Positions 35,645-47,500 of a stretch of 64,000 bases of DNA are shown in pieces. The position numbers and the translations under genes were made by a program. Position 1 is the first letter of the stretch; each line of letters begins with the position of its first letter. The notes under the pieces are model-generated. The model worked only from the letters and a program-made list of their open reading frames with translations. It ran no database searches and was not told the origin of the DNA. The DNA comes from Oenanthe sinensis (taxonomy: Eukaryota > Streptophyta > Magnoliopsida > Apiales > Apiaceae), in NCBI GenBank assembly GCA_028671895.1, contig CM053802.1, positions 17,305,631-17,369,630 of the forward strand. Direction: 5' to 3'.

Positions 35645-37795
35645 TGTTATGGATTAAAATCTAGGGTGTATTAATTGAGATGTGTGTCGGAGCTTATCGA
35701 GTTTTAATGGCTGCGCTGGTGTTTCGTAGCTTAATTCTGCTCTCACAAGATGTCTACGTATCTCAGTGCGTATGAGAATCAAGCCAGATGTAGTTCTAAG
35801 AATGATGGGTTATGCTCTTTATATAGATGTGGGTAGTCTTAGAATCATATTAGGGTTAGGAACCTTAGCGGACAAGGAACCTCCTTAAAGGAGTCTAGAT
35901 CCTTCTTGTGATAGAAGTAATTTTCATATAGGAATATGTTTTCTTGTTGATTGAGGTGTCTTGGGGGATACTCCCTGGAGTAGTTTCCTTGTAGTCGGAC
36001 ATAATTAATTAGCTGTATATTTAGTAAATTAATTAATTATGAATTTATTTAATAATTATGGTTTTGAGCCTCATTAAATGAACCGCCCTTTTGGATCAAA
36101 CTAGGTATAATTAATGCTACATTAATTGTGTCTTTAGGGCTTATTTTTAGCCCATATCATTTACCCCCAACTTCTATAAAGTGTGCAACACTTTGTAGAA
36201 GTTAAGGTTCATGAATTTATCATTGAAGTTCGCTTTTATGTCTTCCAGAATTTTGCAAAATTCCATTTTGTCCTCAAGGATTTTCCTTTATTTATGGAAA
36301 ATTTCCACAATTTTGTTTTGTACCCACATGTATTTTTTCTTAATTTCTAGGAATTTTCTTCTATTTATAGATAATTTTCCAAAGTTTATTTGTACCTGCA
36401 GATATTTTTTCCTATTTTTTAGGAATTTTTCTCTATTTATAGAGAATTTTTCATAGTTTATTTATACCCACGGGTATTTTCCCCTATTTTTCTAGGTATT
36501 TTCCTCTATTTATAGAGAATTTTCCATAATTTATTTGTACCCACATATATTTTTCCTTAATTTCTAGGAATTTTCCTCTATTTAGAGAGAATTTTCCATA
36601 GTTCATTTGTACCCACAAGTATTTTTCCTTAATTTTTAGGAATTTTCCTCTATTTATAGAGAATTTTCCATAATTTATTTGCCATTTAAATCATTTTTAA
36701 TGACTTTTTTTAGCATTTTCTGAGTTATTTTCGACCAGGAATCCTCGTCGAATTCGACCAGGATCCTGGTCGTTTCTTGCTTCTTTGTAGAATACTGGTC
36801 GACAGGGATTTCTGGTCGACAAAGGCTCATTTCTTGGTTCCTAGTCGGCCATAGTATCAGTTTTGGCACCTAGTTGTTGGGGATTCCTGGTCGTATATTC
36901 GACCAGGATCCTAGTCGTCCGTAGAGCCATTCGTGGCGTCTAATCGTTGAGGATTCCTGGTCATTTTGAGGCCATTCATTGGCTTCTAATCGATAGGGAA
37001 TCCTAGTCGGTTGGTCCTTCGAGGATTTTAGTAGTGATAACCATTTGGCCTTGACCCATAGGTCTTTGGGTTTTGCTATGGCCTAAACTTTTACATTTGC
37101 TCGTTCTATTCGAAACAAAGTTTCAGGCCTCATCGATTTTTGGGCCGTATATTGTCGTGACCCAAATTACTTTGTGGACTTTTTACCAGTCATGGGAAGT
37201 TTAACCGGTTGAGCTAGCACTTTTTTCGGCTATAAATTAGTGAAATGAAAGTTCATTTCTCACTTCTCACTTTCTCAGTAAAACTCTCTCAAAATTTAAC
37301 TCTAGAGCTTTTTAGTCAAGACGATTTTCGGCAAACTTTTTCCGATCAATCTTCATCTCCTTCATTTTTTCAAGCATTCATCTGTTGAAGATCCATGATG
37401 GATTCCCAGGATGCTGCTCAACAAAGACTTCTTGTCAGGGCGGCGAAAAGAGGCAACGTCGTTACCGTGAATTCTACTTTTTTTTCGATTTCTGAATTGC
37501 TCGAAGTTATGGGTGATGAATTCCCTTTAATAGCCGAACTAGACGCCTTTACTTATCAAAGTATTTTAAAAAATCAAGTACATTCTGATAAGTTTACCAA
37601 GTTGTATAAATTGCCTCCTAGTTTCAAATTTGTTTTATCTGAACCAGGGGATCGGGCTTGTCATTGGCTGCCCAATAGGCTATGTGTGTTTAAGGATTCC
37701 CTTATTGGCAGGATCAGATTTCCTTTCTATAAGTTTGTAGTTAGATTGTTAGCTGAAGTTAGGGTAAGCCCATGTCAACTTAGCCCAAATTCGTG
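35645..37795 (+). mobile_element. Truncated gypsy-like element (leader and start of first ORF)
   Basis: It begins TGTTATGGATT right after a copy of the 89-bp direct repeat and runs to the junction with the copia remnant. It has a long non-coding leader with a 72-bp tandem repeat (36311-36680) and a segment dotted with CTGGTCG-type words (36720-37020). It then has an ORF at 37395. The 3' part, including any reverse transcriptase, is missing. Assignment rests mainly on that ORF. Confidence 0.5.
36311..36680. repeat. 72-bp tandem repeat, about five copies
   Basis: Copies start near 36314, 36386, 36458, 36531 and 36603, each with TTATTTGTACCCAC at its head and CTATTTATAGAGAATTTTCC at its tail. 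The spacing is a steady 72 bp and copies differ by a few bases. It lies in the leader of the gypsy-like remnant. Confidence 0.88.
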
Positions 37796-37874
37796 GTGGA
37801 CCCTTCTTTGCTTTATAGTTCTTTGTCTGATCAAAATCAATCCATTCTTGTTGATTGTAGCCTTGTGCAACTAG
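37395..37874 (+). pseudogene. Truncated gypsy-type putative transposon protein
   Basis: The frame opens at ATG 37395 and carries a segment of the plant 'putative gypsy-type transposon' family: GDEFPLIAELDAF, then PNRLCVFKDSLIGRIRFPF, then SPCQLSPNSW. In the family these mark the N-terminal conserved domain. From about residue 134 on, the sequence is no longer this family: the frame has run into the oppositely oriented copia remnant and stops at 37874. So the true ORF is cut at about 37795 and the last 25 or so residues are accidental. It probably has no function. Confidence 0.65.
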
Positions 37875-38027
37875 TCTTGCCTTGTTCCTTGTAACTGTAC
37901 CAAATTCATCAACTTTGTTCTTGAAGACCCATTTAGTACCAATGACTGAGACATCTTTAGGCTTTTCTACAAGTTCTCATACATCATATCTTTTGAATTG
38001 ATTCAGCTCCTCTTGCATAGTAATGAT

Positions 38028-39715
38028 CTAATTCTCATCGTCTAAAGCATCTTTAACATTTTCGGGCTCCTCTTGAGCTAGGAAAGCTGCAAAAACATAT
38101 AAGTTTGCTTTCCATCTTCTAGTTTTAACACCCTCAGAAGCATCACCAATGATTTGTGTTGGTGGATGATTCTTCACAGTTCTTGTAGCTTTTGGGAGAG
38201 AATATTGGGATATCTCTTCATGAACAGTTCTAGCAGAAGTTGTTGTCCTTATTATAGGAGTTTGTGACCCTCCTAGATTGAGTCTAGACATCTGTTCAAT
38301 AGTATCATCTACTGAGATTGTAGTGTCAGCTGGCTGATTAGATGTTCCAGCTTGAAGACTGTCTGTCTGTTGAGCGGTAGATGTTGTAGCAGCTTGCTCC
38401 TTTGTCTTGTCAGCTTGCTGACTACCTGATGTTGCAGTATCTTTAGTACTTCCAGCAGTAGCTTTATTGCTTCCATCATCATCACCTGCATCATCTTCCT
38501 CATCTCTTGGCAAATCATTGTTAGGTTCATGAAATATAACATCAATAGACTTCTCAACAATGCGTTTCTTTAAATTAAAAACTTTATATGCTCTACTAGT
38601 TAAAGAATAACCAAGAAAAATTGCCTCATAAGATTTAACATCGAATTTACCATCCCTGTCGATTTTCTTGAGGACAAAACACTTTGAGCCAAACACCTTG
38701 AAGTAACTGATGTTAGGCTTTTTGTTCATCAACAGCTCATATGGAGTTTTCTCAAGAATAGGCATGATCACAACTCTGTTAAGAACGGCTGTGTGTACTG
38801 CTTCTGTCCAAAAGCTTCTTGGCAGCTTGCTTTCCTGCAATAAAGTTCTAGCAGTTTCCTCCAAAGACGTGTTCTTTCTTTCCACTACTCCATTCTGTTG
38901 TGGAGTTTTAGGTGCAGAGAATTCATGAGTGATGCCCCTTGCTTCACAGTAAGTGACAAAATCTTTCTTGAATTCACCACCTCGATCACTTCTTATACCT
39001 ACAAGTCTTGTGTCCAGCTTGTTCTCAAGTACCTCCAATACTCTTATAAGATTCTGGACCAAATAAATCTAGATGCAATAACTCTAAGGGTTTTGTAGTA
39101 GATACCACCTTTTTGGCCTTATGAGAACTTTGAATATGTTTGCCCAATTGACATGCATCGCAAACTTGTGTCTTCACATACTTCAATTTTGGCAATCCTC
39201 TCACTAACTTCTTGCTAGATAATCTGCTGAGCAAGTCCATGTGAGAATGACCCAATCTTTTATGCCAGATTGTTGGATCATTGTCAATAGCAGCAAGCTG
39301 TTTCCTGCAATTCAAAGTCTAAAACATACACATTTCTTTCCCTTCTAGCAACTAGAGGAATCTGATTAGTAGCAACAGTAATAACACATTTATCTTTATC
39401 AAAAACAACTGAATGACAATCATCATGCAACTGACTTACACTAAGCAAATTATATTTTAAGCCTTTAATATAACGAACATTATCAATAAAAGTTATGTCA
39501 TTACCTACTTTACATTTACCTAGAATAGAAAGAGTCTTACTATCACCAATTGTGACACCTCCACCTTTCTTGAATTTGAGATTAATGTATTGAGCTTTGT
39601 CTCCACACATATGTCTTGTATATCCACTATCAATGATCCATGATTTCGATTTGATCTTAGTAGCAAGACATATCTACAAAACAAACAAAAACAACACTTA
39701 ACCTTTTGGTACCCA
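38028..39715 (-). pseudogene. copia protease and integrase remnant
   Basis: The protease motif DSG with WIIDSG lies near 39630. Next come the pre-integrase zinc-binding region (HKRLGH ... CDACQ, 39270-39130) and the integrase core with HLDLFGP, SDRGGEF and QNGVVERKN. Between LDLFGP and the segment before SDRGGEF about 50 residues are missing and the frame shifts near 39040, so the core has an internal deletion. Downstream is a low-complexity linker rich in Thr, Gln, Ala and Asp. The frames are 39762-39520, 39610-39284, 39315-39025 and 39062-38028. The protein cannot be active. Confidence 0.88.
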
Positions 39716-39853
39716 TATTGGTTTGGGTCCTGATTGGTTAGTAACAAGTATATAAAGAACATTTAATTTAGATTTCTTGATCCACGTTTGAACCACTTTG
39801 GGAGAGGAATTCTGTGTTCTTTGTTTCCTGCTAGAACCATTTCGGCTAGCTGT

Positions 39854-41723
39854 CTATTTGTTCCAGTAAGCTGGCTTCCTGTCAACTTCTTTCTGATAAA
39901 TTCTGGTAGCTCGCTGAGATCTGCAATTTTGAGCTAGATGACCTTTACCACCACATTTCTTGCAGCTTGTCCAGGGCATAACATATTTGTATGGCTTTCC
40001 TTGTCGGCCTTTATACCTTAGTGCAATATCCCTCTTGTTGAAGTTCAAACCAACTCCTTCCTTATCCAAAGGTACCTTGATGTTTTTCATCATTGATTTG
40101 AGACCTTCTTCTCCTTGAACAAAAGTACCCATGCCTTTTCTGAGCTTAATGACTTCATTCTCCAAGGAAATAATTCTGAGATGTAGTTTCAGCAGGCTGA
40201 GATGATTCTTTCTTGGCAGATTCTCTGAGTTTGAATGTTTCCAGACATGCATCTCTTGCCTCTATATCATCCTTTAGACCAGCAATCTCATCAGCTAGAG
40301 CATTGCTTCTTTTCAACAGAATCTTGTTGAAACCTTCTAGATCTTCAATTTTTGATTCAAGCTCTTTGATTTTGACTATATTTGTAGCTTGAACAGGTTC
40401 CTTGTTTTCAATTAGTGATTTCACCTTTGCCATCAAATCTTGAACCATCTGTCTAAGGTAAGCATTCTTCTTTGACAGCTTGTTGTTTTCTGTCCTTACT
40501 GAAATATATTCATCTAATGGAATACTATCTTGATCCTGCATGGTTAGTTCATCTAGAATGATATTATCAGAAGAAATATCAAATCTAAATGAGTTTACCT
40601 CACTTTTATCATCATTAGAATTACTTTCAGTAATGATCTCCTCAGTTAAGCCTCGAACAATATCATCCTCCATTCCAACTAGTGCAAGGTTAACCATATC
40701 ATCATTGTTGTCACTGTCACTTGGTGAGATGTCTTCTTCATCATCACTCCAGGTTAGCAAAGCTTTAGATTTCTTCTTGTCTTTGTATCCATCTTTTTGC
40801 TTCCCTTTTAGCTTGTAACAGTCCTTCTTGAAATGGCCAGGTTTGCCACATTCAAAACATGTTGAATCTCCTTTGGAATCTTTGGAGAACTTCTTGATTT
40901 TAGAGAAGCCTAAACTCCTCCTTTCTCTCTTCATCTTGTTTTTCTATTCGATCATCTTTCTGATTTTTCTGGACATGAGAGCTATTTTCTCATCTGATTC
41001 ATCATCAGATTCCAGCTTGTTGTCATCACCATGAAGTGCCAAATTCTTCATCTTTGATGTGAGATCAGAAGTAGAATTTGTATGGCTAGCATTTATCTTG
41101 CCTTCAAACTGCTCCAATTCAGCAAAAACACTTAGAGTGTCCATTATATCAATTGTTGGAGAAGATTCCAAGGCAGTGACCTTTGGTTCATAGATCCACG
41201 GAACAACACTAATGATTTTCATGTTGATCTCTTCTTGTGGAATTTTCTTGCCAAGTAAAGTGAGACCATTCATAGTGACTTGGAACCTAGCTTGAACATC
41301 CTTAATAGATTCATCTTTATTGAGCTTGAAATTGATATACTCGTTCATCAGCTTGTTGAGTTTAACCTTCTTTAAAGCTTTCGAACCTTCATGACACAAT
41401 TCAAGAGTGTCTCACATCTCCTTTGCAGAAGTACATGAAGAAGCTTTGTCACTCTCTTCAGGACATAAACCAGTCATGATAGTGTTGATAGCTCGGTTGT
41501 TGTAAGCAAGCTTGATCAGCTCATCAACAGTGAGTTCATCTATATCCTTTTCTTTACCATCTATAGTGAGAAACTTGAAAGGACCTTTTTCTGTAACTCT
41601 CCATTCCATGGGTTCTCTGGCAAGGTGCTGCTTCATTCTACCTTTCCACCAGTTGTAGTTTTCTGTGCCAAGTAAAAGAGGTGCCCTCGAGCCTGAACTT
41701 CCCATTGGATATTTGTCAGCCAT
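39854..41723 (-). pseudogene. copia gag remnant with two zinc knuckles
   Basis: It starts MADKYPMGSSG at 41723, then has the UBN2-type gag helical region with the NYNWWKGRM and RAINTIM motifs. In-frame stops occur at about 41412 and 40944 and a frameshift at about 40200. Two CCHC zinc knuckles are visible: CFECGKPGHFKKDC near 40850 and CKKCGGKGHLAQNC near 39950, with a coiled-coil stretch between them. The frames are 41723-41412, 41399-40944, 40934-40155 and 40252-39854. Confidence 0.88.
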
Positions 41724-41765
41724 CTGTTCTATACTTTCCTGTTACAGAAGATATTAGTATAGCCT

Positions 41766-41777
41766 GCTCTGATACTA
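41766..41777 (-). other. Primer-binding site of the copia element
   Basis: On the - strand TAGTATCAGAGC matches TGGTATCAGAGC, the complement of the initiator Met-tRNA 3' end, at 11 of 12 bases. It lies just inside the 5' LTR, as expected. Confidence 0.8.
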
Positions 41778-41779
41778 AA

Positions 41780-42308
41780 TGAAAATGCACACCTAGGGGG
41801 GGTGAATAGGTGTTATGGCTAACAATGACCGATTTTAATTTTACCGAGTTATTAAACCTGTCAGTTAGCTAAAAGATTGATTAACAGACTATGTCAGCTA
41901 GCTGTTATATGCAATGCAGTACAGAAAAAATAAATAACACGAGATCTTTTAGCCAGGTTCGACCCCTAATCCCCTATGGTCTACGTCCTGGTCCCCTACC
42001 AACTGGTAAGAGAGAATATTATTAATCAAATCAAACCACGATTACATATTACAATAATATTTCACCCTTCATCCCTTGCAACTGATTCTATCTTGCTGAA
42101 ACCCTTGTTCCATTGAACTAATCTGCTCTCTAAGCACTATACTACCCTAGTACAGCCTTCTCTAACCTCTAGTTCCCTTGAACTCTGTTTCACAAATCTA
42201 GCAATCCAGCTACAACTTGATTACAACCAAACGAATACAAGTGAATGAAATTACAACTTAAACTAAGAACTCTTCACGTATAGATATAAGATATATAATA
42301 ATAGAGCT

Positions 42309-42350
<42 letters not shown>

Positions 42351-42945
42351 TTTTGAGTTGAAAACCGTGTGTATAAATCAGTGTTCTTCACTTGGTTTCT
42401 TCACTTGGTTTCTTCACTTTGTTTCTTCACTTCGTTCTTTAGAAAACAGTATACACACTCATATATATACGAATAAGCTATATTCAAAATATCTTCACTA
42501 TTTGCAACGTTCTTGTAACAATATAACGTTCAAATCAATTTTGGATAATTTAGATAAGCTATTCAAATATACGAATATTGAGGATAACAAGATAAAACGT
42601 TGAAAGTTTAAACCTCAATATAAGTTTGAAATAAGATAAGGATTTGTTAAATAGATAAGCTTTTAAGATAAGTAACAAATCCCTATAAAATAGGAAAAAC
42701 GTTTTGCATAGATAAAATATGTTTTAAATAATATTCTGAGCTCTAATAAAATATATACATATATTTATATTAGATAAGTTCGAACAAATTAATATCTTAA
42801 TGAATCTTGTTGAACTTGAACTCCAGAAATTAATCTGCACAAAACTGTTCTCAGTGTCAGTTTACTGAGATACTCTGTTTCCATGTTATTAGCTTGCTAA
42901 GATCATATACTGATAACATATATCAGTAAGCTAAGTCCTGCAACA
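41780..42945 (-). mobile_element. 5' LTR of the copia element
   Basis: Starts TGTTGCAGG at about 42945 and ends TTTTCA at 41780, giving about 1.17 kb with TG...CA termini. It contains an AT dinucleotide run (about 42308-42348) and the usual CCCCCCTAGGTGTG segment near its 3' end. The outer edge could be 2 bp further, because TGTG repeats there. Confidence 0.7.
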
Positions 42946-44596
42946 CAAAATTAGTACCAGCATGCTATAACACATTAAATCAAGTCTTTCAGCTTTTTAA
43001 CATTGTGATCATCAAAATCAAAAGGGTTTCAATCGCTATAAACACCATCACAGTGCTATCACCAAAATTACCAAAATTATAATAAAAATTAACATAAATA
43101 TATAATTATAACTATTTTTTTCAAAAAAAAAAGTGTGTATATATGAAGGTATGCATGCAATGCTAGTTTTTATAATTCGTCATAAATTAACATATAATTA
43201 AAAAATCGATTACTGCCGATTGAGTAGCAAATAATTTATATTCTAACTCATGATTTTATTTTTAGGAGGTGCATATTATCCCTACATTTATTTGTATGCC
43301 CATAGAGAGTATGTTGTTCAAAATAAATAGACTTTAAATTAAATATCGTTGTTACATAATTAGAGATGTGTTATATGACATATATGTTATAAAGGATATG
43401 AATTTTGGATAATAACTAGATGTAAGTTAACTTTTTATTTCTTTTAAGAATGTCAAAGAAAATATATTGGTGTTAATTTCGGAATGGATATAAACATACT
43501 TTTATTAATTTTACAATAATTTTATATTGGCCCTCTTTGGCCATCATTATTTTTCCGAAAATAAGTATTTTTTCCGAAAAAAAGTAAGTATGTACTTTTT
43601 TCTGAAAATAAGTAACTTATTTTTTATTTTGAAAATAATATTTGGTTTTAAAATTCTAAAATAAATATTTATCTTTAAAAAAAATATGAAAATATGTAAA
43701 AAAATATGAAATAAATAACTTATTTTAAATTTAAAGAAACTCAAACAATTGCATTATATGTTCTAATAATGTGGGGAGCGGCAATAAAATGGTCGAAGTG
43801 AATTTTTTGAATAATGTGATAAGGCGGTAACAAGGACATCGAAATATATTAAAATAAACATGAATAAGTACGATCACACGTGTAAAGATTAGCTCATATT
43901 TTTGTAATTTAGAATCAAATCATTTGATTATTTTATTTTCATTTAAGAACAATAATAAACATACAATTTTAGTGAAATTTTGTGAATTGTTATTTTGTAC
44001 TCTATATTTCCATAATTTAGAGAATTTCCTTACTAATTACATTATTAAGCTATTTCCTCCTAATTTACTTATTAACATGCTGCATGCAATTAGTAAAATT
44101 TCGTGTTCAATAACTTGTAAGAAAAAGTACATTAATTTGAAAAGCTGGTGAGAAAATGATCACAAGCTTCCTGAGTAAAACTACAAGGCCTACCCACTTC
44201 TCTACTTGCAAACAATCAACAAACAAACCCTCCATAATCATTCATCTTTTGTCACCCTCTTGGTCAATTTCAGTTTCAACTTCTACTAGCTACTAGTTCT
44301 CTTTCGTAAGTAACTCCACAACAACATTGTTTTCATAACATCATCACATGTATTTTTATCCATGGTTTCTACATTTTATTATATATAAATTCCCATATTC
44401 TTGTATTTATTTATTGCATATGCTTCTTTTAATTCTGTGCCATTTCGGCCCATCCAGTCTTGTATATTTATTATTTGTTGTTGGGTAGTATTCGTTTCAT
44501 GCTTCTTCTACTCTTCCCCTGTTTCTATCTACCCACTTCTTATGTTTATATATACCAGTTAAACTATACATATTCAACTACTTGAATGTTGTTAGA
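42946..44596. other. Intergenic region and FAAH promoter
   Basis: AT-rich with no supported gene. The 400 bp before 44597 should hold the FAAH promoter and leader; TTCGTAAGTAAC at about 44304 could be a leader donor, but I see no decisive TATA box. Confidence 0.45.
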
Positions 44597-47500
44597 ATGG
44601 GGATTAGTAAGAGAGTGGTGTACAAGCCTGCTGACGAAGTTGATGTGAGCTCCACTAGTGATGAGGTTTATATCAGAGCCAATGTCAAGGGTATCAACTT
44701 TCAATCCTCTGTTTTTTTCCTCTAAATTATGATTTATGTATGTGCTAATGATCGATCACGGATATTTAAATACGAATGCACACATGTTTTTATTATGGAT
44801 CACTTGTTACCAAAATCTATATGCAGATTGATTTTTGGCTTTCTAAAGTTTGTTCTGGTATGATTAGTTATTTCGTCGTTTTTAGAAGTTACTATGGTCT
44901 TTACTGCCTGGATCCTACAAAAGGGTCCCCTGTCATAAAATTTATTGATAGTTCTACATTTGGCTTGCAAGGGTAGTAGTGATTTTTTAGCAGTAGCATA
45001 GCATAATAATGCAGTTGTAATATTGTCTTCTAATAGTAATAATGTTAAAGGGATCAACACTCCCTTAAATGTGTCGGTTGAAGGTCTCGTAGACACGTGA
45101 TCATCATTTACGGTAAAACCAACTTTTGATCATATAAATGTTATCCTGCAACAAAAATAAAGTTTTGAGCTGAAGTTACTAGCTTGAATGATTTTATTTA
45201 GCTAACTGCCAATTCAGTTTTGTTAATATGCTTGTGTGATGTGTTACCATAGCTCCTCGGATGACTGGATTTTTGATCAAATTGTTTGTCTGGTTCTTGG
45301 AGCTAAGGATTCTTAAACCCCTTTTGCTCTACATACTGAAGGGAGAAAATCAAATCCACAAGGTACACAATTCGCTTTATTTGTTTGATCATAATGTGTT
45401 GACATAATTTCCTGGTGGTTGGATACTATCATGTTTAAATAGTAAACGTGTTTCGGTTCATTATTTTCAGTTACGTAGATGAAGTTAATCAAATAGTTTA
45501 GTCAGCTAAAAAAGATGGAATAATTGTACAACTGTATAAGCATATGCAATTTTTGTGTGTGTGTGTGTGTGTGTGTTTGTGTATAGAAAAGCTACAGGTC
45601 ACATTAAATGTATTCACCACCTATATTTTCTGTTAGTTTCTTATTGAACATTCATTTGACAAGTTTTGTTGAGTAGTAGTAATGTAGTATGCTTTTCCTC
45701 AACCATGTCAATTACAAATAGTACTATAATGTGGTCCACGCTCATTGCAGCTGGTTTCATTCGTAGAGGTTGAAGAGCCGCCTCTATATGTCCCTCTGCA
45801 CCCTTTTAAAGGTAAATTTTCCTCATACATCTAATGAATTTATATGATCTGGATGTGATTACATTTGCAAGTCTCTACCACTGCTTGATACTAATATATT
45901 GACTTACCATTAATATTTATGGTTATTTGGTTGAACTAAGATGATTTCTTAATCATTGTAAGTTTAACATGTCATGCCAGAGGACAAAGAACCAGAAGCG
46001 AAACATCTGGAGTCAGATCTATCTCCATCAGAGCAAGTGCAACAAGCGACTGAGTGTATTAATTTTTCAGAAAGCGTACGAGAAGATGAAAACATTAGTT
46101 TCAGGCATTGGACAGTATTGGACTATTCAAGAGCCTATCTCTCTCGAGAAACAACTCCTAATATGGTATGCATTTTTCCTGGTAGTTGTAAGAAGTAACA
46201 CACTGTTGTCTGTTGGTGTAGTAGTTATATCTGAACTGGCCTAGTGTTTTTACTCTTAGTACTGCCAGTCATTTTGAACTTTAAAATCTTAATTATTGGA
46301 TTAAATATTTCCAGTCCATTTGCCCTTCATATCTATGAATTTTTGTATAGTAGTATATAAAATTTTATATACTACTATAAAAAATTTTGGTCAATTTGTT
46401 GATGAAGCTTGTTTTGGTACTATAGGTTGCAAATCAATTCATAGCTTCCATCCGCAAGTCATGTGATCCTGCATTTCAAATGTCATTCTTCATTAGTTGT
46501 GATGTTGAAGATATTCTACGGCAAGCTAATCAATCGACCCTTCGATATGAAAAAGGTATGTGTTTTCAAATCAATGATAAGATCATGCACTTGTTCACTT
46601 TCTAATTTATATTATATGCTTCTAAGTAGATATATCCCAACATAAATGATAATGTATACAGATGATCAACTCATATAGTGATATAGACATAGTGCAAACT
46701 GCAAAGCATGTATATCTTAGGAAAAATACTTGAAGCAACTCAATAAATGAACTTTTCTGCTATATTCCATTCCTGTATCTGCTTAAAATGGCACTTACAT
46801 ATTCTAACCAAGAAGATGCAAGAATTATTCGTTAATCAACTAATGTATAGACTCTGTACCTGGAAAACATATATTTCCATTAAAATGGAGTTTGGGGTAA
46901 ATATTTCATATTAAATGAGCAACGAACTGCTGAGACGTTTTTTAGTTGTGCCTTTGAGAGAAAAAAAGAAGAAGGTATACATGCTTTTCGATCATTATTC
47001 ATTGAACATTTATGTTCATTTCAATTGTGCAGGGGAACCACTGTCAGCTCTAGATGGAGTACCGATTGCTGTCAAAGATGAAATAGATTGTATGCCTTAT
47101 CCAACTACTGGTAAATCCAGGTTCATAGTCTCCATCAATTGTATTTTGTTGTGAAAAATAATAGTTACGCTCATCTGAAAACTACTGAACCAAAATTCTT
47201 TATTCAAAATGAACTGGAAAATGACTTGATTAGGAGGTACAAAGTGGTTGCACAAAGTAAGACCTTGTACAGATGATGCTGACTGTGTTAAGTGCCTGAA
47301 ACTATGTGGGGCAATTCTGGTTGGAAAAACTAATATGCATGAGCTTGGTGCAGGAACAAGTGGCATAAATCCTCATTATGGGTGAGAACATCATTGCTCA
47401 TTTGTAACTTAGCAAGAATGACGAATTCACAAGGACATTATATACTGAAAAATATTTTGTATGTTATATACTTTCCCTTTATTTTTGGACTACTGTAGGC

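Larger units (their letters stand above)
37828..42945 (-). mobile_element. Decayed Ty1/copia element, 3' part lost
   Basis: On the - strand, in order: 5' LTR (42945-41780), primer-binding site (41777-41766), gag, protease, integrase and the start of reverse transcriptase. It is cut at about 37828. The order protease-integrase-reverse transcriptase defines copia. The last recognisable residues are the GTKWVFKNK and KARLVAQGY motifs of the RVT_2 N-terminus (37990-37840), with stops just upstream. No 3' LTR is present, so its age cannot be taken from LTR divergence. Confidence 0.9.

Noticed and set aside
36211..36456. 81-codon frame in the 72-bp repeat region
   Set aside because: Follows the repeat period; Phe/Leu/Ser-rich artefact.
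36314..36675. Possible CRISPR-like array from the 72-bp spacing
   Set aside because: Repeats are contiguous without unique spacers and lie in a plant retroelement leader.
38710..39098. Plus-strand frames of 72 and 66 codons
   Set aside because: Antisense shadows of the copia integrase remnant.
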